The notes under the pieces were generated by a model. That model did no database searches and was not told the origin of the DNA. It was given only the letters and a program-made list of their open reading frames with translations. The position numbers were made by a program, and so were the translations under genes. Positions 9,288 through 17,192 of a stretch of DNA of 64,000 bases are shown one piece after another (the first letter of the stretch is position 1; every line of letters begins with the position of its first letter). Source of the stretch: Allopusillimonas soli (GTDB lineage Bacteria; Pseudomonadota; Gammaproteobacteria; Burkholderiales; Burkholderiaceae_B); contig NZ_SDQC01000004.1 in NCBI RefSeq assembly GCF_004153445.1, positions 186,001 through 250,000 on the forward strand, in the 5' to 3' direction.

Positions 9288-9327
9288 GTGACCTCCGAGA
9301 GCCGTCACCGGCTCTCGGAAGCGTCAC
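9288..9327. repeat. Perfect 11-bp hairpin with outer GTGAC/GTCAC arms
   Basis: TCCGAGAGCCG (9294-9304), loop TCAC, CGGCTCTCGGA (9309-9319) is a perfect stem. Just outside, GTGAC (9288-9292) and GTCAC (9323-9327) are also inverted. No T-run follows on either strand. It lies between the divergent argE-like and thpR genes. Confidence 0.7.
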
Positions 9328-9399
9328 AGTTTAGTGGGCTTGCCTGCGCTTGGGTAGGGTGGGTAATCCCCATGATGGATTCGGTATAAGCTTACAGAT

Positions 9400-9933
9400 A
9401 TGCACGCGCGACGTCTATTTTTTGCCCTCTGGCCCGCACAGGACGATGCCGCCCGGATAATGGCTTGGGCGCGCGATGCGCACGCCCTGTTGGGGGGGCG
9501 CATCATGCGCCAAGATACTTTGCACCTGACCCTGGCTTTCCTGGGCGGTACAGGGGAGCGGGACGTCCAGCGGCTGATCCAGGCTGTGCCCGGCTGGACG
9601 GCGCGGATCGAACCCATCACACTGCGGCGCTTCGGGCGTTTTCATGGGCCGCGCGTTGTTTGGGCGGGGCCGGACGAAAATAGTCGTATTGTCTGGCTGG
9701 ATGCATTGCATCAGGCAGTGTGGTCGCGACTCGAGTCCATGGGCTGGCAACCACCCTCCGAGGCATTCCGGCCTCATGTGTCGCTGCTGCGCCGCGCCGG
9801 ATCCGGCGACATGGCTATGCTGGGGTGCCGCCCGCCCATTACCTGGACGCCCGAGGCGTGTGTGCTGGCCGCATCCCAGCCCGACCTGGGCGGATCCCGC
9901 TACCAGGTGCTGGCCCGCATGCGGCTGGCATAG
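9400..9933 (+). CDS. thpR: RNA 2',3'-cyclic phosphodiesterase (2H/LigT family)
   Basis: A 177-residue enzyme of the 2H phosphoesterase superfamily. The two catalytic His-x-Thr/Ser-x motifs are present as HLTL (His42) and HVSL (His126), with RLFFALWP at the N-terminus as usual for LigT/ThpR. The family opens 2',3'-cyclic phosphates on RNA ends and can ligate tRNA halves in the reverse reaction. Length is normal. It is alone, divergent from the argE-like gene, and followed by the GFA-fold gene after 119 bases. Confidence 0.9.
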   Translation: MHARRLFFALWPAQDDAARIMAWARDAHALLGGRIMRQDTLHLTLAFLGGTGERDVQRLIQAVPGWTARIEPITLRRFGRFHGPRVVWAGPDENSRIVWLDALHQAVWSRLESMGWQPPSEAFRPHVSLLRRAGSGDMAMLGCRPPITWTPEACVLAASQPDLGGSRYQVLARMRLA

Positions 9934-10052
9934 CCCGTCGGGTTTTTGTGCGGGCCGCGACGCGTCGTGTGCTCGGCGGGCATTGCGTTTGCTGCGCATT
10001 GCGATATCTGCCGGCTGGCGGCGTGCCTTCTCACAACAAGGAGGTCTTCATC

Positions 10053-10571
10053 ATGCAATTGGAAGGTTCATGTCATTGCGGGGCGGTGCAGTTTTCCCTT
10101 GAAAGCGCCAATCCCTATCCCTATCAACGCTGTTATTGCTCGATTTGCCGCAAGACGCAGGGTGGTGGCGGCTACGCCATCAATCTTTCCGGCGATGCGC
10201 GCACCCTTAAGCTCAAGGGCGGGGATCATGTGGCGGTATACCACGCCGTCGTCCGCGATGGGCAGGGCGCGCGGGAGGGCGTCAGCTCGGCGGAGCGCCA
10301 TTTCTGCAGCCATTGCGGCAGTGCGCTGTGGCTGTTCAGCCCCGAATGGCCAGATTTGATACATCCCTTTGCCAGCGCCATTGATACCAACCTGCCGGTT
10401 CCTCCGGAGCGTACGCATCTGTTTCTGGACAGCAAGGCTTCATGGGTTGAAATCGAGGCCAAACAGGGCGACAAACTGTTCAAAGGCTATCCGGAGGAAT
10501 CCATCGCCCGATGGCATGAGCGTCTGGGCCTGGAGACGCCAGGCGCCAGCGTTTCCCCGGATAAGGCTTGA
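10053..10571 (+). CDS. GFA/CENP-V domain zinc protein
   Basis: A 172-residue protein with the zinc-binding GFA (glutathione-dependent formaldehyde-activating enzyme-like) fold. Cysteines are at C7, C9 (GSCHCGAVQF), C27, C29, C32 (CYCSICRKT) and C85, C88 (FCSHCGSALW), the full set expected for two zinc sites. The activity of this subgroup is unknown; the formaldehyde role of the founding member should not be assumed. The start has a strong AAGGAGG nine bases upstream; a longer frame reaching back into thpR was rejected. It may share a transcript with the small gene 24 bases downstream. Confidence 0.88.
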   Translation: MQLEGSCHCGAVQFSLESANPYPYQRCYCSICRKTQGGGGYAINLSGDARTLKLKGGDHVAVYHAVVRDGQGAREGVSSAERHFCSHCGSALWLFSPEWPDLIHPFASAIDTNLPVPPERTHLFLDSKASWVEIEAKQGDKLFKGYPEESIARWHERLGLETPGASVSPDKA

Positions 10572-10595
10572 ACATGCGGACTCAGGAGAACACAC

Positions 10596-10901
10596 ATGAT
10601 TACGGACAAAGACATTGAACGGGCTCGGCAGAATCAGGAGCCAGGTCAGGAAGCCAATTTGCGCAAGGATGGGCTCAAAGAACCCGCGCTGGGTCCTGGC
10701 GACTCCTCCGACTCCGGCAGCGACATGCCCGCTTTCAGGCCGGACACCGATAGCGACCGCAACAACACCGGCGAACGCGCGGAAGTTGAAAACCGGGGTG
10801 ACGATCCCTTGAATGAGGACGTTGAAGCGGATCGCATCGTATCAGGCGATAAGGCCGGCCTTGCTCATACGCCGCCGGATCCGGCGCGCAATGGCGGCTG
10901 A
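10596..10901 (+). CDS. Small acidic, probably disordered hypothetical protein
   Basis: A 101-residue protein not recognised. It is strongly hydrophilic and acidic, rich in Asp, Glu, Asn, Gly and Pro, with no Cys or Trp and no hydrophobic segment, so it is probably disordered and cytoplasmic. It starts with ITDKDIERARQNQEPGQE after a good AGGAGA Shine-Dalgarno site. The codon usage and ribosome site resemble its neighbours, which argues that it is real. It follows the GFA-fold gene by 24 bases and may be co-transcribed. No function is proposed. Confidence 0.65.
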   Translation: MITDKDIERARQNQEPGQEANLRKDGLKEPALGPGDSSDSGSDMPAFRPDTDSDRNNTGERAEVENRGDDPLNEDVEADRIVSGDKAGLAHTPPDPARNGG

Positions 10902-10950
10902 CCGCTGGCGGTACCCAATAATGAGGCGGGGGCCAGCGGATGGGGCGGGG

Positions 10951-11925
10951 CTATTCGATGCGGATGCCGGCCTTTTCGACTACCGCCTTCCATTTTGTGC
11001 CTTCCTTCGCAAGATACGCCCGCGTTTCGTCCGGGCTGGTGTGCGTGGGAAGCAAGTCCAGGGACTTCAGGCGCTCGCGCAATTCGGGCGAGGCAAAGGC
11101 ATCGGCCACCAGCTTGCTCCATAGTGCCTGGATGTCGCTCGGCGTGCCTTTCGGCGCCATCAGAACAAAGCCGAATCCCACATTGAAGTGATCCAGTCCG
11201 GGCAGGCCGGAGCCGGCAATCGTGGGTATGCCCGGCAGCAGCGGATCCGGTTCGCTGCCCGACACGGCTAGTGGAATCAGGCGGCCTGCATCCACATACT
11301 GCGCCACGCCGCCGATGACCAGGAAGCCGGCATCCACTCTTGCGCCGAGCAGGTCGCTCGTGGCCGGTGCGTTACCCTTGTAGGGTACGTGCGTCAGGGG
11401 AAGGTCGAGCGCCTGCGCGAACTCGGTCATGGTGAGGTGGCCGGGCGAGCCGATCCCAGCCGAAGCGTAGGTGAGGTCCTTCTTGCGTGCCAGTTCAATG
11501 AAGTCGGCCAGCGTCGTGACCCCCAGATCCTTGCGCGTGACCAGGGCCTGATTGAACGTGCCAGCCATAGTGATCGGCGCCATGACCTTGTTTACATCGA
11601 AGTCCGACTGCGCGTAGACATAAGGGTTGACAGTCGCGATGGTGTCCACGCTCAGGAGCAGCGTATAGCCGTCAGCTTGCGCGCGGGCCACATTGCGGGC
11701 CCCGATGGTGCCGGCGGCGCCCGACTTGTTCTCGACCACGACGGGCTGCTTCAGCGTCTTGCCCGCATACTCCGCAATGGAGCGCGCCAGCAGGTCCAAC
11801 GGACCACCCGCGGGATAGTTCACCACCATGGTGATAGCATGTTCCGGGTAGGCGGCCCGGGCGCTCATGCCCAGCAATAGCAGCGACACGCCTATGCAGG
11901 CGGATAGATATGTTGAAATACGCAT
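10951..11925 (-). CDS. Bug-type periplasmic receptor, tripartite tricarboxylate transporter family
   Basis: A 324-residue secreted binding protein. A signal peptide (MRISTYLSACIGVSLLLLG...ARA) is followed by YPEHAITMVVNYPAGGPLDLLAR, the opening of Bug/TctC receptors, and by VVVENKSGAAGTIGARNVARAQADGYTLL. The family binds carboxylates, amino acids or nicotinate and usually acts with TctA/TctB membrane proteins, which are not encoded here. It follows the sulfatase-type gene by 58 bases on the same strand, so its ligand may be the sulfatase product or substrate. GAGGAG stands upstream of the ATG. Confidence 0.92.
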   Translation of the reverse strand: MRISTYLSACIGVSLLLLGMSARAAYPEHAITMVVNYPAGGPLDLLARSIAEYAGKTLKQPVVVENKSGAAGTIGARNVARAQADGYTLLLSVDTIATVNPYVYAQSDFDVNKVMAPITMAGTFNQALVTRKDLGVTTLADFIELARKKDLTYASAGIGSPGHLTMTEFAQALDLPLTHVPYKGNAPATSDLLGARVDAGFLVIGGVAQYVDAGRLIPLAVSGSEPDPLLPGIPTIAGSGLPGLDHFNVGFGFVLMAPKGTPSDIQALWSKLVADAFASPELRERLKSLDLLPTHTSPDETRAYLAKEGTKWKAVVEKAGIRIE

Positions 11926-11983
11926 GGACTTATCTCCTCGTTATGATTTGCTTGATGTTCGGCTGCCTGGTGCCGGTGGATAC

Positions 11984-13567
11984 TCAGGCCAGCGCAGTTG
12001 GGTTGGGGCTGGTATCGGTATGTGCGAGCATCGTCCGCGCGAGATCCTGGAGCATCCGCGCCTTCTGGCTTTCATGAGCCGTGCTGTGCCACAGATTGTG
12101 CAGCTCCATCGGATCGGACTCCAGGTCGTAGAGTTCTCCCCATTCGATGCCGTCGTAAAGGCTGAGGCGGTGGCGACCATCGAATAGCGTGCGCATGCGC
12201 ACGCGGCTGTCAAAACCAAACATGACACGCTGCCCTTCTTCCTCGATCAGCACATGTTGCCGCACGCCACGCTGCCTGCCCGCCATGACGTCCAGCAGGT
12301 TGTGTCCCTGAATGCCGTTATAGGGAACAAGGCCGGCGCGCGCCAGTATGGTGGGTGCCACGTCCACCGTGCTGGCCAATGCATCTTCGTTATGGCGGGA
12401 TTGCGGGCAGCCTGGATCCATCCAGATGAAAGGCGTGCGTACAAGGCTCTGATAGTGAATCGGCCCCTTCCACAGCAGCTGATGATCACCCAGGTAGTCA
12501 CCGTGATCGCTCATGAATATGATGACGGTGTTGTCGTCCAGCCCATGGCGTTTCAATGTGGCCATGACGTCGCCGACGACGGCATCGATATGGGAGATAG
12601 ACCCATAGTTGAGCGCTATGGCTTCGCGCGCCTCACGCTCGGTGCAGGCAAACAGCGCGGGCGTGTGCTTCACAGCCTGGTTGCGGTCGCGCTGGGCATG
12701 CAGCCAGGCTACATGCGGCGGTGAAGCGTGCATCCCGCTCTCATGAAACGACGCGGGCAAGTCCACCTCGTCCGGATCGTACATGTCCCAATATCGCCCA
12801 TGTGGCGTAAAAGGATGGTGGGGATCCGGAAACGAGCACTGGATAAAGAACGGGCGTTCCTCCCGCGCATACTCCGCCAGCAAGGCACAGGTCTGGCTGC
12901 CGATATAACCGTTGGTGGATAGCGCTTCGGGAACGCGCGTTCGCCATGCCTGGTGCACCTTGCTCAAGGCAAAGTCGGGTGTCGGAATGGCATGCGCCTC
13001 CCCCGCCTGCTCCGCCACGTCGGGGTGTTCTCGCTCCAGCCAGCGCCAGTAGTGGCCCCACACCCGGTCGCCATGGTCCACAGCCAGATCCACGCGGGAA
13101 AAGCCGTAGAAGGGCGTTTCCAAGTCATGTGTGGGATCGTTGCGCCAAAGCGGCCCCCACTCCTGATCATAATTGCCGGGCTGATAGCGCCACGCCTCTC
13201 CTTCGGTTATTGCCTCCTCGGGACGCGGCCATTGAGGCGGTTTTCCCGTCATGTTCTGAAGATGCGACTTGCCCACGAGCGCAGTCCGATAACCCGCCTC
13301 GCGCATGACATCGACAAAGGTGCGGCTTTCGATGGCCAGCGGTATGCCATTGAGCCGCGCCCCATGCACCGAGGGCATGCGCCCCGTCATCAGCGATGCG
13401 CGGTTTGGCATGCAGATTGGCGTGGCGACATAAAAACAGTCGGCCTTCCAGCCTCTTGCCGCGATGGCGTCGATATGCGGTGTGCGCAATATGCGGTTTC
13501 CGTAGGCGCCCAGGTGGCTGGCCTTTTGCTGGTCTGTAATGAACAGGATGAAATTCGGTTTTTTCAT
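11984..13567 (-). CDS. Sulfatase-type hydrolase (alkaline phosphatase superfamily)
   Basis: A 527-residue enzyme of the sulfatase family. The formylglycine motif is CMPNRASLMTGRMPS with Cys52, fitting C-x-P-x-R. The N-terminal metal site reads TDQQ (Asp12, Gln13), where most sulfatases have Asp-Asp, and the C-terminal metal site is FMSDHGDYLGDHQLLWKG. Asp-Gln in this position is seen in phosphonate monoester hydrolase-like members, so the substrate may be a sulfate ester or a phospho/phosphonate diester. No signal peptide is present, so it acts in the cytoplasm. It pairs with the Bug receptor downstream and is divergent from a LysR gene. The Shine-Dalgarno site is weak. Confidence 0.88.
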   Translation of the reverse strand: MKKPNFILFITDQQKASHLGAYGNRILRTPHIDAIAARGWKADCFYVATPICMPNRASLMTGRMPSVHGARLNGIPLAIESRTFVDVMREAGYRTALVGKSHLQNMTGKPPQWPRPEEAITEGEAWRYQPGNYDQEWGPLWRNDPTHDLETPFYGFSRVDLAVDHGDRVWGHYWRWLEREHPDVAEQAGEAHAIPTPDFALSKVHQAWRTRVPEALSTNGYIGSQTCALLAEYAREERPFFIQCSFPDPHHPFTPHGRYWDMYDPDEVDLPASFHESGMHASPPHVAWLHAQRDRNQAVKHTPALFACTEREAREAIALNYGSISHIDAVVGDVMATLKRHGLDDNTVIIFMSDHGDYLGDHQLLWKGPIHYQSLVRTPFIWMDPGCPQSRHNEDALASTVDVAPTILARAGLVPYNGIQGHNLLDVMAGRQRGVRQHVLIEEEGQRVMFGFDSRVRMRTLFDGRHRLSLYDGIEWGELYDLESDPMELHNLWHSTAHESQKARMLQDLARTMLAHTDTSPNPTALA

Positions 13568-13632
13568 GACTGACCGTCGTTATGTGGGTGGTGCTTGCTG
13601 TGATTATGCGGTGAATCGGTATAAGCTAAAAT

Positions 13633-13645
13633 TGAAATAGTTTCA
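13633..13645. promoter_or_regulatory. Probable LysR operator (T-N11-A palindrome)
   Basis: TGAAATAGTTTCA is a perfect inverted repeat (TGAAA-TAG-TTTCA) with the T-N11-A form of a LysR-type box. It lies in the 115-base space between the divergent sulfatase-type gene and the LysR gene, 38 bases before the LysR start. Binding is inferred, not shown. Confidence 0.6.
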
Positions 13646-13682
13646 GATATCCATAACTATCTTTCATGGCAGGCTGATCATC

Positions 13683-14600
13683 ATGGACTGGAGCAGCCGA
13701 ATACGTCTGCGTAGCCTGCAAATGCTGGTTCGCTTGTGCGACGTCCGCAATATGAGCCAGGTGGCCCAGGAGTATCACCTTACCCAGCCCGCGTTGTCCA
13801 AGTGGCTGAAAGAGCTCGAGGACAGCATGGGCGCTGAGCTGTTCGCGCGGCATGCCAGAGGCGTCACGCCCACTCCCGTGGCCGAGGAACTGGCACGTCA
13901 GGCGCGCGCCATCGTCGGACGCATAGACAGGGCCAGACTGACCGTCCAGCAAATGAAGCAGGCCCAGGCAGGGCAGGTCGCCGTCGGTGTGTCGCCCATG
14001 GTTGCCATTGTGTTGTTGCCCGAGATCGTGCGCGCATTTCATGCCGATCATCCCGGTGTGTTTATCCGTATCGACGAGGAAACCCTGGATCTCCTGACGT
14101 CCAAGCTGCACACCGGCGGACTGGATGTCATCATTGGACGGGTCGAAGAAGGTGGCGTGCCGCCGGGCGTGTGCTACAGAAAGCTGGATGATGTGCCGCT
14201 ATGCCTGGCCGTGGCACCCAGTCATCCTCTTGCCGGCCGGCGCGAAGTCAGTTGGGACGAGGCGTTGGAATATCCCTGGATTGCCCCGGCCGCGGCCAGC
14301 CCGATTCGTCGCCGACTGCGCCTGGCTTTCGAGGCGCTCGGCCTGAAGGTGCCGCCGGTCATGGTGGAGTCCGCTTCAGTGTTCACCAGCGCGCGTATTG
14401 TCCAGGGTACCGATTTTGTCGTGCCGATGTCGGCCCGCCTGGCGGCCAGCCTGGGGCTGTCCCATACGCTCAATGTGCCCTGGTTTCAATTGGGCATGCA
14501 TGGCTCCATCGGCGTCATGTGGCGCCCCGAAGACCAGGATGTTCCCTTGATCCAGTCCTTCGTGGCGTGTGTTTGCAGGCAGTCTGCCAGTTTGCGCTGA
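13683..14600 (+). CDS. LysR-family transcriptional regulator
   Basis: A 305-residue LysR regulator. The winged helix-turn-helix is in residues 8-66 (SLQMLVRLCDVRNMSQVAQEYHLTQPALSKWLKELE), followed by the linker helix and a periplasmic-binding-protein-like effector domain from about residue 95. It is divergent from the sulfatase-type gene with a LysR-type palindrome between them, so it probably controls the sulfatase/Bug pair and itself. The effector is unknown. Its 3' end is followed by a hairpin that separates it from the convergent glucose dehydrogenase gene. Confidence 0.9.
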   Translation: MDWSSRIRLRSLQMLVRLCDVRNMSQVAQEYHLTQPALSKWLKELEDSMGAELFARHARGVTPTPVAEELARQARAIVGRIDRARLTVQQMKQAQAGQVAVGVSPMVAIVLLPEIVRAFHADHPGVFIRIDEETLDLLTSKLHTGGLDVIIGRVEEGGVPPGVCYRKLDDVPLCLAVAPSHPLAGRREVSWDEALEYPWIAPAAASPIRRRLRLAFEALGLKVPPVMVESASVFTSARIVQGTDFVVPMSARLAASLGLSHTLNVPWFQLGMHGSIGVMWRPEDQDVPLIQSFVACVCRQSASLR

Positions 14601-14603
14601 AGG

Positions 14604-14637
14604 GCTGCCGTGCGGCCAGCGCCGGCAGCGTGTTTTC
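14604..14637 (+). terminator. Probable terminator after the LysR gene
   Basis: GCTGCCG (14604-14610) and CGGCAGC (14623-14629) form a seven-pair GC stem followed by GTGTTTTC. It lies between the convergent LysR and glucose dehydrogenase stops. Confidence 0.5.
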
Positions 14638-14646
14638 AGATCCGCG

Positions 14647-17163
14647 TCATTTCTGTGGCAATGCAAAGGCAATGACATAGTCTCCCCGGTCGGGAGACTG
14701 TCTTGCGCCGCCGGCTGTCACGACCACGAACTGGCGCCCGCTTTCGGGCGATACGTATGTCATGGGTGTGGATTGCGCACCCACGGGCAGGCGTCCCTTC
14801 CAGAGTACCTCGCCTGTTTCCGCATCCAGCGCGCGCAAGTAATAATCTTGCGTGCCTGCGAAGAAGACCAGGCCCGATGCCGTGCTGATGGGGCCGCCCA
14901 TGGTGGGCATGCCGATGGGCACAGGTACGCCAACCTTGACGCCGCCCGCCGCCACCGTGTCCTGCAGGGTGCTGATGGGACGCTCCCAGACGACTTGGCG
15001 TTTTTGCAGGTCAATGGCCGCCATTGTGCCCCATGGCGGAGCGTGGCATGGCACGCCCAGCGGCGACATGAAGGTGTTCTTGGTGACGCCATAGGGCGTG
15101 CCGGCCTGTACATGCAGGCCATCGTGGCTTGCCGCGGCATTCGGCGCATCGGCTTCTTCACGCGATATATAGCGTAGCCATTGGGGCATGCGGATGTCGT
15201 TGACAAACAGATAGCCTCTTTGCTCGTCGATTGAAGCGCTGCCCCAATTGAAACCGCCATAGTTGCCCGGGTACTGCAGTGTTTTCCGGGTGCTGGGCGG
15301 TGTGAACTCGCCTTCATAATGCATCTTGCGGAACTCGATGCGACACCACAACTGATCGAACCATGTTGCACCCCACATACTTGCCTCGGTCAGCGGTTCC
15401 CGTCCTATGGCAGGCATGCCCGTCGAATAAGGCTGGGTGGGCGATATCCGGTCTCCTTCCTGGACATCCTGCGGCACGGGCTTTTCCTCGACGGTCGCCA
15501 GCGGTTTGCCATTGCGCCGGTCAAGCAGGAAAATCTGGCCGCGCTTGGTAAGCTGGATCAATGCCGGGATGGTGCCGCCGTTGCCGTCCGGCAGATCATA
15601 CAGCGCGGGCTGCGAGGTCACGTCATAATCCCACAAGTCATGGTGCGTGGTCTGGAAAGACCAGCGAACGCGGCCGGTAGCTATATCCAGGGCAACAACA
15701 GACGAAGAATACTTGTCGTCCAGCGCAGTGCGATGGCCGCCCCAATAGTCGGGCGTGCTGTTGCCGGTAGGCAGATAGACCAGGCCCAGCTTGTCATCGA
15801 AGGCGGGGGTGGACCACACATTGGGCGTCCCGCGCGTATACGTTTCGCCGGGCGGCGGCAGCTTGGTGATGGCCGGGTTGCCCAGGTCCCACGCCCATAC
15901 CAGCTCGCCCGTGTCCGCGTTGAAGGCGCGCACAACGCCCGAGGGCTCGCCTACCGACTTGCCGTCGTAGACCCATCCGCCCACCAGTACCATGTTGCGC
16001 ATCACGGTGGGGGCCGAGGTCGGCATATAGAAATTTCGCGGTATCTCGCCCATGCCCGCTGTCAGATCGACGGTGCCGCGATTGCCGAAACCCGCGCAGG
16101 GTTCGCCCGTCTTGGCGTCCAGCGCAATCAGCCGCGCGTCGAGTGTGGTCAGGAAAATGCGTTGTGCGCAACTGCCGCCCGCTGCATCCACGGCGTGTGC
16201 GACATCCGCATCAGTGGCGGCCTTTGCGCCGTTGACCACTGGGCGGGTGGCCGCGGCGCCGGTTTCCCTGGGCGGCGCATCGCTGTCGGCGGCCACGTCA
16301 GCTGTTCGCGCGGCCAGGGCGGCCGCTCCGGGGCCGGTTGCGTAGGCCGCCGCGTCGTAGTAGCCCACGCCTCGGCAACGGTTCCATATGCCGGTGTCCG
16401 GTGTGTCGGGGTCGTACTTCCAGCGTTGCTTGCCCGTGTCGGCGTCGAGCGCGATAACCTTGTTGTAGGGTGTGCAGACATATACGCTGTCGCCCACCTG
16501 TATGGGCGTGCCCTGATCCTCCGCGCCCTTTCCCGCGATATCGCCCGTGCGGAATGTCCAGGCAACTTCCAGTTCATCGACATTGTCCTTGTTGATTTGC
16601 GCAAAGGGTGCAAAACGCGTGCCGGCGGGTGTACGGCCATAATACTGCCACGTCGATGCCTTGGCCTCCCCAGGCGTTGGCGCGCTGACAGCCTGTGTGG
16701 TGTTTTGCGCCTTGCCGGCCTTGATCGCCCTATGAGGCTGCAGCATGCCGTACCCGCCCAGGCCCAATGCGGCCAGCGTCAGGACCGCCAGCGACCAGCA
16801 GGCCGCCCGCCCCCGTCCGCCGCGCAGGCGCGGCATCAGCAGGAAGCAGAAGAAAGCCAGCACCAGCACCGGCGCGAGCCGCGGTACCAGCGGCCAGAAT
16901 GCGAATCCGACCTCCCAGATCGCCCAGGCGATGGTGCAGATGAAAATGAGCAGGTACAGCCACGCGCCCAGCGCCATGCTTGCCGCCAACAGCACACCGG
17001 ACAGCACCAGCGCGACACCGGTGATCAGGTAGTACCAGGAGCCGTCCAGCGACACCAATTGCATGCCGCCCACGGCGAGCACCAGGCCGATGATGGTCAG
17101 GACAATGCCAAATACCACGGCTGTCCTGCTTCGAGACGCGGGAGGGGTATGATTTTCACGCAT
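14647..17163 (-). CDS. gcd: Membrane-bound PQQ-dependent dehydrogenase, glucose dehydrogenase family
   Basis: An 838-residue quinoprotein. Residues 1-145 hold about five membrane helices, the anchor that donates electrons to ubiquinone. The rest is a periplasmic eight-bladed PQQ propeller beginning STWQYYGRTPAGTRFAPF. Propeller motifs such as VIALDADTGKQRWKYDPD are clear, and HHDLWDYDVTSQPALYDLP is the segment that carries the catalytic Asp in Escherichia coli Gcd. It oxidises glucose or other aldoses to lactones in the periplasm; quinate/shikimate-type activity is the main alternative. Residues about 275-330 are an Ala-rich insertion. The gene follows the PqqU-type receptor by 29 bases in one operon. 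No pqq synthesis genes are in the window. Confidence 0.92.
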   Translation of the reverse strand: MRENHTPPASRSRTAVVFGIVLTIIGLVLAVGGMQLVSLDGSWYYLITGVALVLSGVLLAASMALGAWLYLLIFICTIAWAIWEVGFAFWPLVPRLAPVLVLAFFCFLLMPRLRGGRGRAACWSLAVLTLAALGLGGYGMLQPHRAIKAGKAQNTTQAVSAPTPGEAKASTWQYYGRTPAGTRFAPFAQINKDNVDELEVAWTFRTGDIAGKGAEDQGTPIQVGDSVYVCTPYNKVIALDADTGKQRWKYDPDTPDTGIWNRCRGVGYYDAAAYATGPGAAALAARTADVAADSDAPPRETGAAATRPVVNGAKAATDADVAHAVDAAGGSCAQRIFLTTLDARLIALDAKTGEPCAGFGNRGTVDLTAGMGEIPRNFYMPTSAPTVMRNMVLVGGWVYDGKSVGEPSGVVRAFNADTGELVWAWDLGNPAITKLPPPGETYTRGTPNVWSTPAFDDKLGLVYLPTGNSTPDYWGGHRTALDDKYSSSVVALDIATGRVRWSFQTTHHDLWDYDVTSQPALYDLPDGNGGTIPALIQLTKRGQIFLLDRRNGKPLATVEEKPVPQDVQEGDRISPTQPYSTGMPAIGREPLTEASMWGATWFDQLWCRIEFRKMHYEGEFTPPSTRKTLQYPGNYGGFNWGSASIDEQRGYLFVNDIRMPQWLRYISREEADAPNAAASHDGLHVQAGTPYGVTKNTFMSPLGVPCHAPPWGTMAAIDLQKRQVVWERPISTLQDTVAAGGVKVGVPVPIGMPTMGGPISTASGLVFFAGTQDYYLRALDAETGEVLWKGRLPVGAQSTPMTYVSPESGRQFVVVTAGGARQSPDRGDYVIAFALPQK

Positions 17164-17192
17164 GGCGCTTCTGCCTGAAGTGAGTGAGAAAG

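Noticed and set aside
16170-16345. An Ala-rich stretch in the glucose dehydrogenase that could be a frameshift or sequencing artefact.
   Set aside because: The frame stays open and the propeller motifs resume in phase on both sides; Escherichia coli Gcd also has a short Ala/Thr-rich insertion at this place, so it is read as a longer version of that loop.
15319-17178. A long plus-strand open frame opposite the glucose dehydrogenase gene.
   Set aside because: Antisense to a conserved gene; the translated sequence has no recognisable domain and is rich in Arg, Gly and His as GC-driven shadows are.
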